Position numbers and translations under genes: made by a program | Assembly: GCA_025355105.1 (NCBI GenBank) | Contig: JANYAE010000016.1 | Span: forward strand, 1-64,000 | DNA: 64,000 nucleotides | DNA from: Pseudomonadota bacterium | GTDB taxonomy: Bacteria; Pseudomonadota; Gammaproteobacteria; Steroidobacterales; Steroidobacteraceae | Direction: 5' to 3' | Part shown: positions 15,963-23,686 of the stretch, in pieces | How positions within the stretch are numbered: the stretch's first letter is position 1 | Layout: each line of letters opens with the position of its first letter | Notes under the pieces: model-generated | Told to the model about the DNA's origin: nothing | Databases searched by the model: none | The model's input: the letters and a program-made list of their open reading frames with translations, nothing else

Positions 15963-18764
15963 ATGGGGCGCCGGGAGTCAGGGATGCAGCCAAGATTGAC
16001 GCAGAGGCGGCGCGTTTCAGCCGCGAGCCGATGGCTCGCCTGCGTCCTGTTCGGGGTGCTGCCCGGCTCATGGGCCGCTACCGTCGAATCCGTGGCCGTA
16101 CTATCCAACCCGATCCCGTCGCAGCCATTGGCAGCGGCGCTCGCTGACTTCGCCAACCGGACGCACCTTCAGTTCGTCTACATCACAACGATCGTGCGCT
16201 CGCGATCGTCACGGGATGTGCCGGCGGGCCTCGAGCCGGCTGACGCGCTGGTGCGTCTGCTCGACGGTACCGGGCTCAGCTTCGAATTCCTGAATCCGCG
16301 AACCGTCCGCATCTTCGAGGCCGCTACGACCGCTCCGGCCGTACGGCCGAAGGCTGGCGACGCGCCGGGCCCGCGGGGCGGGAGTCCAGTCGAGGCGACG
16401 CACCCGACGAACCCGACGAAGGATAGTGGGGTACTTGACGACGTCATCGTCACCTCGCAAATGCGCAGCGAGCACGTCAGCACGGTCCCGATCAGCATCT
16501 CGGTCGTGTCGGCCGCCGACCTGTCACGCGAGCACATCACGAGCATTCCGGATCTGTCCCGATCCGTTCCGAACGTCTCGTTCACGACGCAGGGCGGCCC
16601 TGGGCTCAACACCTTGGAGATTCGGGGCGTCAGTTCACAGGCTGGCACCGCCGCGATCGGCGTCTACCAGAACGATGTCTCGCTGACGACGCGGAACCTC
16701 TATTCCCAGGGGATCGCGGAGCCGCGCTTCTTCGACCTCGACCGAGTGGAAGTGCTGCGCGGACCTCAGGGGACGCTGTACGGCGGCGGCGCTCTAGGCG
16801 GCGTCATCCGGTTCATCAGCAAACAGCCGAATTTGCGCGAGTTCGACGCTACCGCCGCCGCAGAGGTGTCCGAGACTGGGCATGGCGGCGAGAATTACAA
16901 CAGCGAAGGAGTTCTGAATCTGCCGCTGATCGATGGCCGGTTGGCGTTGCGCCTCGGGGCGCAGCAGGGCCACGATAGCGGCTACATCGATCAGGTCAGC
17001 CCGACGGACCTGAGCGTTGTCGCCAAAGGCATCAATGGCAATCGCTGGACGGTCGCCAAGGCCGCCTTGAAGTGGCAGGTAACGGACGCCTGGTTCGCGA
17101 CTCCGGCGATCTTTTACCAGCGCTTTAGCAGCGACGACATCGACACATTCTTCGCCGCGGCGCTTTCCGATCAGACCGCTGCCGGCCGACTGCTGCAGCC
17201 CTTCCAGACGTCGAAGACCGTTCGCGAACCCGGAACGGACCGAATCACGATTCCGAGCCTGACGATCGAGGGTAACGTCGGCGTTGCCGATCTGACGTTT
17301 GTCGGGAGCCTCTACCAGCGGGACTTCGAGCGCAAAATGGATGGCACGCTGGCCAACGTCGACGGTCTAGCGACCTTGTTCCCGACCGGCTCCGACGCCG
17401 CCAACGGTATCGCTGCGCTCAACTCGGTCATCTACCTGGCGACGCGGCAGGTGCAGAAGTCCTTCGAGGCGAGGCTGGCCTCGAAGCCATATTCTGGCAG
17501 CGATGCTGCGCTCAGTTGGATCGTCGGAGCGTTCTATCTGAGCAGCGTGACCGATCTGTACGACAACGAGCCGGTTATCGGCATCACCCGGCTCTTCAAC
17601 CAGCTCGGCCTCAATATCAACGACCCCGCCGTCTTTCCGGGCAGCTTTCCCGGCGCATGGCCTGCTGGCGATTCCTCGTTGTACAACCACCGCTACTACA
17701 ACCCGTCGCAGCGCGCGGTCTTTGGAGAGGTCAGTTACTACATTCACCCGGCGATCCAGCTCACGCTTGGCCTTCGATATGAGTCGGCGAAGGATACCTT
17801 CGAACACGACGGCAACTACTATTACATCGCCTGCGGGCGTCCCGATGCGCTCGGCAACACGCTCGGGTGCCCGACCCACGACGCGCCCCCCGACCAGTTC
17901 TTCAGTGCCTCGACGCCGCGTCTTGCCGCGACCTGGGAGGTGGGCGAATCGAAGCTCGTGTACGTGAGCGCCACCAAAGGTTACCGGGAAGGGGGCTCCA
18001 ACCGGCTGCTCCCGGTCCACTACGGAATCCTGAGCGACCTACAGAGTCTCGGCTTTTGCGACGGCACGCCCGCCGGCTGCGCCGGGGCCGTGCCGACCGC
18101 CTTCAAGCCGGATTCTCTGTGGAGCTACGAGCTCGGCGGCAAATCCCGCTTGTTCGGCGATCGGTTGTCGGTGGACGCGGCCGTGTACGTTCTCAAATGG
18201 AACGATACGCAGCAGAATGTCGTGCTCCCGCAGACGGAGGCCGAGTTCGACTGGAACGCCGGCCACGTTACGTCTTACGGAGTGGAAGTGGAACTGAAGG
18301 GACGTCCGACGCCGGATCTGTCGGCGACGATCGCCGGTGGCTACAACCACGCGTCGTTTACTGACGCTGTACCGGGATTGGGCAGCAATAGCGGCGTGCT
18401 GTACGTCGCGAAGGGCAGCGCCGTCCCTGGCGTTCCGAAGTTCAACGCTTCCGTGGTCGGTGAATACACGGCCATTCATTCCGGACGACTGACCGGATTT
18501 GTTCGCGGCTCGTTCCATATCGTCGGTTCGAGCCGAGGAACCTTGATCCTCGGCGCCCCCGATTTCTCCCGGCCGGCGTACGGCACGTTGGATGCGAGCG
18601 CCGGCCTGACAATCGCCGGCTTCGAGGTGTCGCTGTTCGCGCGAAACCTCAACAATTCCGCTGCAGTGATTCAGAGGCCGACGCTCAACTTCGCGTCGGA
18701 GGCCTACACGCTCCAGCCGCGGACGATCGGGCTCGCTTTCAACTATCGCTACGCGAACAGGTAG
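15963..18764 (+). CDS. TonB-dependent transducer with N-terminal STN signalling domain
   Basis: Product of 933 aa. A signal peptide ends near ...SWA-A, then an STN domain at about residues 46-118 (PLAAALADFANRTHLQFVY), a low-complexity linker, the plug (RVEVLRGPQGTLYGGGALGGVIRF) and a 22-strand-type barrel ending in an aromatic-rich FNYRYANR. The STN domain marks it as a transducer that reports ligand binding to the adjacent FecR/FecI pair. Most characterised systems of this kind sense siderophores or glycans; here the neighbouring Ig/Kelch and beta-helix proteins favour a glycan or complex surface ligand (inference). The C-terminus is intact. Confidence 0.93.
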   Translation: MGRRESGMQPRLTQRRRVSAASRWLACVLFGVLPGSWAATVESVAVLSNPIPSQPLAAALADFANRTHLQFVYITTIVRSRSSRDVPAGLEPADALVRLLDGTGLSFEFLNPRTVRIFEAATTAPAVRPKAGDAPGPRGGSPVEATHPTNPTKDSGVLDDVIVTSQMRSEHVSTVPISISVVSAADLSREHITSIPDLSRSVPNVSFTTQGGPGLNTLEIRGVSSQAGTAAIGVYQNDVSLTTRNLYSQGIAEPRFFDLDRVEVLRGPQGTLYGGGALGGVIRFISKQPNLREFDATAAAEVSETGHGGENYNSEGVLNLPLIDGRLALRLGAQQGHDSGYIDQVSPTDLSVVAKGINGNRWTVAKAALKWQVTDAWFATPAIFYQRFSSDDIDTFFAAALSDQTAAGRLLQPFQTSKTVREPGTDRITIPSLTIEGNVGVADLTFVGSLYQRDFERKMDGTLANVDGLATLFPTGSDAANGIAALNSVIYLATRQVQKSFEARLASKPYSGSDAALSWIVGAFYLSSVTDLYDNEPVIGITRLFNQLGLNINDPAVFPGSFPGAWPAGDSSLYNHRYYNPSQRAVFGEVSYYIHPAIQLTLGLRYESAKDTFEHDGNYYYIACGRPDALGNTLGCPTHDAPPDQFFSASTPRLAATWEVGESKLVYVSATKGYREGGSNRLLPVHYGILSDLQSLGFCDGTPAGCAGAVPTAFKPDSLWSYELGGKSRLFGDRLSVDAAVYVLKWNDTQQNVVLPQTEAEFDWNAGHVTSYGVEVELKGRPTPDLSATIAGGYNHASFTDAVPGLGSNSGVLYVAKGSAVPGVPKFNASVVGEYTAIHSGRLTGFVRGSFHIVGSSRGTLILGAPDFSRPAYGTLDASAGLTIAGFEVSLFARNLNNSAAVIQRPTLNFASEAYTLQPRTIGLAFNYRYANR

Positions 18765-19195
18765 CGGCCGAGGCGGGTTCGCGGCAGGCGTCAAGCGGCG
18801 AGACGAGCCGGGTTTCGCGGGGGCGCCAGCAGAAGTGCTGCCTTTGTGAATGTCGGTCCGCCGCGGACCGGCCACTCGACTCGCCGACTGCCGCCGGCGC
18901 TGCGTCCCGAGATCGACCATGACGCCGAGTGCCAAGCGGCGCCCCTTGTGCTCAGCCGACGCAACCCGTCCTTGCTTCCCACCATTGGCGACATGGCCGA
19001 CCGTCCTCCGGCTCGCCATTCCCGACGCGTCGCAGGCATGGCGATTCCGCTGGTTCATGGTCCGCCCGGCGACCACATGGCGAGCATTGGAGCGGTACCT
19101 CGTCGTCGAGGCGACGAACGCACCGGTCGCTGCACTGCCGCCGGCTTCGTTGGTGCGGCGCAATCACTAATCTGGCGCTGGGCACGGCCACAGCG
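18765..19195. other. No assignable gene
   Basis: About 430 bp between the TonB receptor and the right arm of unit 1. An open frame on the plus strand at roughly 18850-19170 has no ribosome site or recognisable motif, and frames on the other strand are antisense run-ons. It may be decayed coding sequence. Confidence 0.45.
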
Positions 19196-19322
19196 CTGAA
19201 TATTACTGGGGTCGTTCTCGGCAAATCAGCAGCTTACGGGCGACTAACTGGCAGAAGTATTCAGAGTCGACATGACAGGACTGTAAGAGTTATCAACACA
19301 TTACACGCGATCGAGTACCAGC
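19196..19322 (+). repeat. Right-end arm, copy 1 (127 bp)
   Basis: Starts CTGAATATTAC, has TATTCAG at 19258-19264 and ends directly at the attachment core. It aligns without gaps to 21384-21510 and 25258-25384. In all three, the CTGA box start to TATTCAG end measures 69 bp and TATTCAG to core 59 bp. Shared blocks include TTCTCGGC and ATCAGC. Probable arm-type binding region of the recombinase. Confidence 0.75.
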
Positions 19323-19367
19323 CTACGAACCAGGGGGTCGGGAGTTCGAATCTCTCCGGGCGCGCCA
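19323..19367 (+). repeat. Attachment core copy 1
   Basis: Identical to tRNA positions 6599-6643 at all 45 bases, including the CCA. Upstream bases no longer form an acceptor or D-arm, so this is not a tRNA gene. It is the right boundary of unit 1 and left boundary of unit 2. Confidence 0.85.
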
Positions 19368-19544
19368 TCTTCCGTTCGTTCCGCACGCCGTAAGCGTCCG
19401 CGGTAACGTCGGCCAGCGGAGCGAACGTCGCCACCCGTTAGAGCTACGGTCGCAAGTGCACGTCGAAGAATCGAGCGATCTCGTCGTGGTACTCCTTGGT
19501 CTCTGGGGCATGGAAATCGCGCAGATACTGCGTGTGCGATTGGC
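19368..19544 (+). repeat. Left-end arm, type Y, copy 1
   Basis: Starts TCTTCCGTTCG and runs through the end of the hydrolase gene. It is clearly homologous to 25430-25608, with only a small length difference, ending at the shared GTGCGATTGGC. The part 19444-19544 codes for the hydrolase C-terminus, so coding sequence is included in the duplication. Confidence 0.75.
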
Positions 19545-20511
19545 CCTCCCATATTTGTAGCACTGCATCGACGCCCGCGGCTCGCAGCTTTCGATGCATG
19601 CGAACCGTGTTCGAGAGGTAGAGATCGCGGGTGCCACTTGTGAGGATGGCCGTTGGGAATCCGTGTACGTCTCCATAGATCGGTGACACGCGCGGGTCTT
19701 TCAGATCGTGACCGTCGGCGTAGAGCAGCGCGGTGGCTCGTATGAAGCCGTCCTGAGTCACGAGGACATTGTCGAGCATCGCGTTCGTGAACAGTGTGTC
19801 CCCGGTCTTCGTCAGATCCACGGTAGGCGAGCCGAGCGCAATGGCTCCAGGCATGGGCAGATCTTCTGCCTTGGCGCGCAGCAGCGTCGTGACTGCGAGG
19901 CTCCCTCCTGCGGAAGAGCCGAAGATTCCCACATTGCGCGGATCCGTGGTCTTCAAGGTCTCCCGATAGACCGTAACAGCGTCATCGAGCGCCGCAGGGA
20001 AGGGGAAGTCGGGCGGCATTCGGTAATCGACGGAGACGATCTTGAATCCGGCGAACCCGGCCTTCAGGACTGCCTCAAGCGTTCCCGATTCGCCGGGGTT
20101 GAAGACCCTTACGCCTCCATGTAGGTGCAGCAGAACTCGCTTTCGATTTCGAGGTGCGATGGTCGTCGGCGTCACGATGAACGCTCGGACGCCGGCGATC
20201 GTTGTCGGTTGGACGTCAACCCCGAGGCTCTCCCGAATACCGGGTAGCCGAGCCAGCGTAGCGAGCGCCGCCTTCTCGACGACCGCCTTCCACTCCTCCG
20301 GAGTCTGCGGCGCAAGCTTCCACCGGGGATCGAGCGGCGCAGCGGTGAGCGCTTGCATCTGAGGGCTAACGGTGTCCGGTACCGGAATCGACCGAGCAGG
20401 GACCTCGCGCGTCTCACGCGCCACGGATTGCGCAAGAACGTCTTGCGTCGATTGAGCAACGCACGCGCACGCGCTGAAGGCGGCTATCAAGCGTACAAGT
20501 CTTGCGGCCAT
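19444..20511 (-). CDS. Exported alpha/beta hydrolase (HSL/acetyl-esterase type)
   Basis: Product of 355 aa. A signal peptide (MAARLVRLIAAFSACACVAQ...) precedes a hormone-sensitive-lipase-type hydrolase. The oxyanion motif is LLHLHGG, the nucleophile elbow GSSAGG, the acid is probably in SGTRDLYLSN, and the base is in EGQSHTQY. Expected role is hydrolysis of short-chain or lactone-type esters in the periplasm. ATG at 20511 has AGG 5 nt upstream; a TTG six codons earlier is less likely. The last 34 codons are duplicated as a remnant at 25508-25609. Only the family is certain. Confidence 0.88.
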   Translation of the reverse strand: MAARLVRLIAAFSACACVAQSTQDVLAQSVARETREVPARSIPVPDTVSPQMQALTAAPLDPRWKLAPQTPEEWKAVVEKAALATLARLPGIRESLGVDVQPTTIAGVRAFIVTPTTIAPRNRKRVLLHLHGGVRVFNPGESGTLEAVLKAGFAGFKIVSVDYRMPPDFPFPAALDDAVTVYRETLKTTDPRNVGIFGSSAGGSLAVTTLLRAKAEDLPMPGAIALGSPTVDLTKTGDTLFTNAMLDNVLVTQDGFIRATALLYADGHDLKDPRVSPIYGDVHGFPTAILTSGTRDLYLSNTVRMHRKLRAAGVDAVLQIWEGQSHTQYLRDFHAPETKEYHDEIARFFDVHLRP

Positions 20512-20555
20512 CAAGACCTGTACCGGCAATTGCCGCCGGGGTTGAGGAGCCCTAG

Positions 20556-20939
20556 CTATCGCAGCTGTCGGACGTCGTTCAACTTCGCGAAATTACGATC
20601 GAAGGTGGCCACGGGCAGGTGGCCCGCCTTGCGGGTGATCTCCAGGACCAGACAGTCCGAGAATTCGACGGCCGTTCGGCTGCGATAGTGACCGAGCGCG
20701 GAGGTCACTACGTCCGCGTCCTGAATCGTCAGATCCCGGTGACTCAGCAACATATCAACGGTTGTAGCAATCTGCTCGCGCGAAAGCTCGAAGACGGAGT
20801 CGAGGACCCAGAGCGTCTCGGCCAAGACCAGATGCGACACCCAGGCGCCTTTGCTGACGAATTCTTCGGCCGCTGGAACCTGGTCTGCGTCGTCGCGTGC
20901 GACCAGCCGAACGAGGACGTTCGTGTCAACCGCGAGCAT
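20556..20939 (-). CDS. vapC: VapC-type PIN-domain toxin
   Basis: Product of 127 aa. The PIN-domain acidic residues are visible in order: Asp in LAVDTN, Glu in LAETLW, Asp in EFSDCLV and Asp in ATFDRNF, so the nuclease site is complete. VapC toxins cut specific RNAs, often initiator tRNA, using magnesium. The ATG at 20939 lies inside the end of the antitoxin gene (14-nt overlap), which couples their translation. The pair probably helps retain unit 2 (inference). Confidence 0.92.
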   Translation of the reverse strand: MLAVDTNVLVRLVARDDADQVPAAEEFVSKGAWVSHLVLAETLWVLDSVFELSREQIATTVDMLLSHRDLTIQDADVVTSALGHYRSRTAVEFSDCLVLEITRKAGHLPVATFDRNFAKLNDVRQLR

Positions 20940-21189
20940 GCCGCTGCCGGGTATGTTTCCGGATGGCTCCCTTCACGTCGATACGTTGGCCGCTCTTTGA
21001 GGCGCCGTTTGGGAATAGCGCCTGATGAATATCCATGGAACTGAAACGGCCGGCCCGCCGGACGACGAAGTCGCCATCCTGCTCATGCCACTCCAGCACC
21101 GAGCCCGGACCGATGCCGAGTCTCTTGCGCACCTCGGCCGGAACCGAGATCTGCCCCTGCGCCGTAACCTTTGATTGTGCGATGCTCAT
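20926..21189 (-). CDS. vapB: VapB-type AbrB-fold antitoxin
   Basis: Product of 87 aa. The N-terminal half is an AbrB/SpoVT swapped-hairpin DNA-binding domain (KVTAQGQISVPAEVRKRLGIGPGS). The C-terminal half should wrap VapC. There is no ribosome site before the ATG at 21189. A consensus-like promoter places the transcript start at or next to the ATG, so the message may be leaderless. A palindrome overlapping that promoter probably mediates autorepression. Confidence 0.92.
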   Translation of the reverse strand: MSIAQSKVTAQGQISVPAEVRKRLGIGPGSVLEWHEQDGDFVVRRAGRFSSMDIHQALFPNGASKSGQRIDVKGAIRKHTRQRHARG

Positions 21190-21195
21190 GACGCT

Positions 21196-21224
21196 ACATT
21201 ACCACGGTAATTAGAACTGGTCAA
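21196..21224 (-). promoter_or_regulatory. vapBC promoter with overlapping operator
   Basis: Read on the minus strand: -35 TTGACC (21224-21219), 17-bp spacer, -10 TAATGT (21201-21196), then six bases and the vapB ATG. A palindrome ATTACC-AC-GGTAAT at 21198-21211, with perfect 6-bp arms, covers most of the -10 and part of the spacer, where VapB binding would block polymerase. This is one of the clearest promoters in the window. Confidence 0.7.
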
Positions 21225-21383
21225 AGCATTGAACGAGATCTGCGGGCAGCCAGCCGCACCCGCCGGAGAGCCGAATCCACGCGTCAGAAGCGGCCGCAGG
21301 GAATGGCGAGCTCGGCGCACGCACTGGAGCGGTTGGACCGAGACGAGTTTGTCTTGCGACCGGACTCCGCAGGCTCTTCTGCT

Positions 21384-21510
21384 CTGAATACTACGCCCGC
21401 CATTCTCTGAGAATCAGTGGGTTAACGGCCCGGATCGGCTAGAATTATTCAGAACTACAGAGCTGACAACACTATACAAATCATTAGCTTACTTGCGATC
21501 GAGGGTCTGC
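21384..21510 (+). repeat. Right-end arm, copy 2 (127 bp)
   Basis: Gap-free homologue of 19196-19322 and 25258-25384. The first 69 bp match copy 3 at 53 positions by hand count, including the block GCCCGGATCGGC. TATTCAG lies at 21446-21452 and the arm ends at the core at 21511. Confidence 0.75.
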
Positions 21511-21555
21511 CTACGAACCAGGGGGTCGGAGGTTCGAATCCTTCCGGGCGCGCCA
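21511..21555 (+). repeat. Attachment core copy 2
   Basis: 45 nt, differing from the tRNA at four positions. All four lie in the T-stem, which here reads GGAGG/CCTTC instead of GGGAG/CTCTC. The changes are paired and keep the stem. This suggests the copy came from a functional tRNA-Arg of different sequence rather than from random decay. Confidence 0.8.
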
Positions 21556-21604
21556 ACTTACTCGCCATTCGTTCTGAATGTTCACGCCGGGCGCTGAACA
21601 TTCC
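21556..21604 (+). repeat. Left-end arm, type X, copy 2
   Basis: Matches 6644-6692 at 38 of 49 positions without gaps. The two boxes here read CTGAATGTTCA (21574-21584) and CTGAACATTCC (21594-21604), with the same 20-bp period as in copy 1. Confidence 0.65.
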
Positions 21605-22057
21605 GACGGTCTGCTGCTACCCCGATCGACGCGAAACGTCGCCGAGCCTTCATTGAGCCGGCGAAGGCGTCAGTGCCGCGTGCGTTCGAGATTTCTCCTG
21701 GCAGCCACGATGCCGCATTGATTGACGGTCGTGGGACGAGCCGTCGTGCGCGACGAACGCCGGACAACGGCTTTGTCCTTGCGTGAACAATCGAATTGGT
21801 GCGACGACGATTGATCCGGCTGTCGCTGCTCCCGCCAACGTCGTCAACCAGCCCGAAGCAGTCGTAGGCGCCCGTCACATTGCTGCCGGTTAGCAGACAT
21901 CAGCATCACGCTGCCCGGGGTCTGGACGCAAGCTCCGCACCGGACCCCGGGGGACGTTTCCGGGCGGCCGAGAGCGTTCCCGCGGCCGCCCGAACTCATC
22001 GCCCGGAAGCGGACGTTACCTGGCCCTTGGACCCATGCCGGTCGCCAACCCGGAAGG
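21605..22057. other. No intact gene seen
   Basis: About 450 bp following the left arm of unit 3. Frames on both strands are short and lack recognisable motifs. Similarity to the region after 6692 may extend to about 21690 (weak). The segment leads into the gene remnant at 22058. Confidence 0.45.
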
Positions 22058-22132
22058 CATCCGCTCCTTCGGAACCTCGAGGCGGACCCCCGCTACAAGG
22101 CGTTCCTGCGCAAGATGAAGCTGCCGGAGTAG
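22058..22132 (+). pseudogene. C-terminal remnant of a TPR/winged-helix-type regulator
   Basis: The frame ending in TAG at 22130-22132 reads HPLLRNLEADPRYKAFLRKM then KLPE. This resembles the last residues common in proteobacterial TPR-containing kinases, cyclases and winged-helix regulators (L..DPRY..LL.KM.LP). Upstream sequence does not continue the protein, so only the end survives. Confidence 0.4.
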
Positions 22133-22222
22133 CGGCTACCGCGGCTTCTTCGCACGATTGCCTCCCCGAAAACGGCCGATGGCAAACGACAGCTTAGCGG
22201 TCAAAGACGGTCGTTCCGTTCA

Positions 22223-22714
22223 CTATCGAGCCGCCATCGCTGCGACCGCCGTGTTCTGCGAGGCGACGATTCGCCAGCTCCCGCGCCGCCGCTCATACAC
22301 ATGCTTCATCCTGGTCAATAGCTCGCCCGTCCGCGTGGCCTCAATCCCGGGTGGCAACCCACGAAACGCAGTGATCGTGATGTCGGTATCTACAATTACG
22401 GCGTCCGTTCCGACGAAGCGGATATTGCGGATGCTGAAGGCGAAATGGCTGCCGCGAAACGGCCCAGCGAGGATATCCGCCGTTCGGTCGCGCACCTGGT
22501 CCGTACCGGCGAGGACCGTCCCCAGAACGTTGGTCAGCTCCCCGTCAGGCCAGTACTCGGCCGCCCAGCCGTTGGCATCCGACGCGTTCCACGCTTGCGC
22601 GAGGCGTTCAACGGAGTCACGGACGATGTGCCCGGCAGGCGGTTCAGCATGAGCGGAGGAGGCGCCGAGCATCGCGGCAACAAGCCAGACGCGGACCGAT
22701 TGCGAAAACTTCAT
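22223..22714 (-). CDS. Exported NTF2-like protein (SgcJ/EcaC or DUF4440 type)
   Basis: Product of 163 aa. A signal peptide (MKFSQSVRVWLVAAMLGASSAHA) precedes one NTF2-like alpha+beta cone domain (LAQAWNASDANGWAAEYWPDGELTN as its opening helix). ATG at 22714 has GGAG 8 nt upstream. This fold serves as a small-molecule binding pocket in many unrelated proteins, so no reaction can be assigned. It follows the cytochrome c gene by 109 nt on the same strand. Confidence 0.8.
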   Translation of the reverse strand: MKFSQSVRVWLVAAMLGASSAHAEPPAGHIVRDSVERLAQAWNASDANGWAAEYWPDGELTNVLGTVLAGTDQVRDRTADILAGPFRGSHFAFSIRNIRFVGTDAVIVDTDITITAFRGLPPGIEATRTGELLTRMKHVYERRRGSWRIVASQNTAVAAMAAR

Positions 22715-22823
22715 CTCTTACTCCAGGATTGGGCGCAAACGCCAAGTCCGCAGGCTCTGCGCAACCGACGCGACAGAGGGGGGCGGGGACGCCCGAACCC
22801 CGCCACCGCCAGAGACACCCATC

Positions 22824-23516
22824 TCAGAAGCAGTCATTGTGCAACACACCGGTCGCCGGCCCGGCGATGCATGGAATGGCGCGTAGGTACTCGTAGATTG
22901 CGCGTGCATCCCGCCGACTCATTTGCTGGAACACAGGCCACGGCATGATCTGCAGCAGATCGCCGTTGAACGGCTGCGCAGCGGGAAAGCAGTTGCTTGT
23001 GACCGTCGCCGAACAATTGGGATGCAGGTGATTGAGGTCCGCGCCCGTGCGCAGGACGTGCAGGAAGTCCTCGAACGTCAGCCCACCGGCCGGGCGGCCG
23101 GTGCGATCCGGCGTCAAATTACGGGACACGATTGCGGGCGTGCCAGGCACCAGCGAGCCGAAATTGCGGCCGCCTCCAAGGTAGGTCGACTGGTTGAGGA
23201 CGGCCGGCGGACTGCCCTTGAAGTACGGGTTTCCGCCTGGCATGTACTCGGACGGCGGCCCCGCCGAGTGGCAGCCGTTGCAGTCGGCGACGGCGTTCAC
23301 GAGGTAGCTCCCGAATCCGACCAGCGCGGCGTTCTTGCCCTCGAGATTGAGTGGTACGGGGGCAATCTCGAAACCGCGTCGAACCAGTGCAGCCTCGGCG
23401 TTGAGGTCGCCCGCATCGGCGCGCGCCGATGCGGGGCCCAGAAATGCTCCGCCGAGCAGCACGGCCGTCAGGCTCGACAGGACCCCAATCGAAGCGATCG
23501 ATCTGTGCATGGGCAT
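22824..23516 (-). CDS. Exported mono-heme cytochrome c
   Basis: Product of 230 aa. A signal peptide precedes one heme motif, C79-N-G-C82-H83; a distal Met ligand could be in IMPWPVFQQM. Three ATGs stand in a row; I chose the middle one at 23516 because AAGGAG then sits 6 nt upstream, while the first ATG directly abuts it. It should carry electrons in the periplasm, possibly for a dehydrogenase not encoded here. It diverges from the tetR-type gene, which probably controls it. Confidence 0.88.
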   Translation of the reverse strand: MPMHRSIASIGVLSSLTAVLLGGAFLGPASARADAGDLNAEAALVRRGFEIAPVPLNLEGKNAALVGFGSYLVNAVADCNGCHSAGPPSEYMPGGNPYFKGSPPAVLNQSTYLGGGRNFGSLVPGTPAIVSRNLTPDRTGRPAGGLTFEDFLHVLRTGADLNHLHPNCSATVTSNCFPAAQPFNGDLLQIMPWPVFQQMSRRDARAIYEYLRAIPCIAGPATGVLHNDCF

Positions 23517-23644
23517 ATGCATCTCCTTGCTGTGTACGTTGAGTAGCTTCGCGTCGGTCCCGCCAAGCGTCGCCGCTTACCGCTGAACCGCCCTGAGCCC
23601 GACGAAGGCGCGATGCATCCAGTCGCTTCGGCCGAATTCTCTTC

Positions 23645-23662
23645 GTGGCACTTCAGTGTCAC
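23645..23662. promoter_or_regulatory. Palindromic operator candidate between cytochrome c and tetR genes
   Basis: GTGGCACT-TC-AGTGTCAC is an 18-bp inverted repeat with arms matching at 7 of 8 positions. It lies 25 nt before the regulator's GTG start in the divergent intergenic region. Position and length suit a TetR-family dimer acting on both promoters. Confidence 0.55.
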
Positions 23663-23686
23663 GAACGATAATGCTATTCTTGGGCC

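Larger units (their letters stand above)
6644..19367. mobile_element. tRNA-Arg-associated unit 1 (about 12.7 kb)
   Basis: Bounded by the tRNA core on the left and an identical 45-nt core (19323-19367) on the right. It carries seven genes: two beta-helix proteins, a HAF-repeat protein and an Ig/Kelch lipoprotein on the minus strand, and a sigma factor, FecR and TonB receptor on the plus strand. Base composition looks less GC-rich than the flanks (visual impression). No integrase or transposase gene is present. Because both cores are still identical, this is probably the latest insertion, the one that now supplies the 3' end of the tRNA. Confidence 0.7.
19368..21555. mobile_element. tRNA-Arg-associated unit 2 (about 2.2 kb)
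   Basis: Lies between cores 19323 and 21511. It carries three minus-strand genes: an alpha/beta hydrolase whose stop is 77 nt from the left core, and a VapC/VapB pair. It has a type Y left end and the common right arm, but no recombinase. Size and content, a metabolic cargo gene plus a toxin-antitoxin pair, resemble a gene cassette. Confidence 0.65.

Noticed and set aside
18039-19163. A 374-codon minus-strand open frame at the end of the TonB receptor
   Set aside because: It is mostly antisense to the receptor, lacks motifs and is Arg/Gly-rich.
18850-19170. Possible transposase remnant on the plus strand after the TonB receptor
   Set aside because: Residues such as WRALERYLVVEATNAPV were considered, but no transposase signature or terminal repeats could be identified.
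19305-19367. Second tRNA-Arg gene at the first distal core
   Set aside because: Acceptor 5' strand and D-arm are missing; only the 3' part is present.
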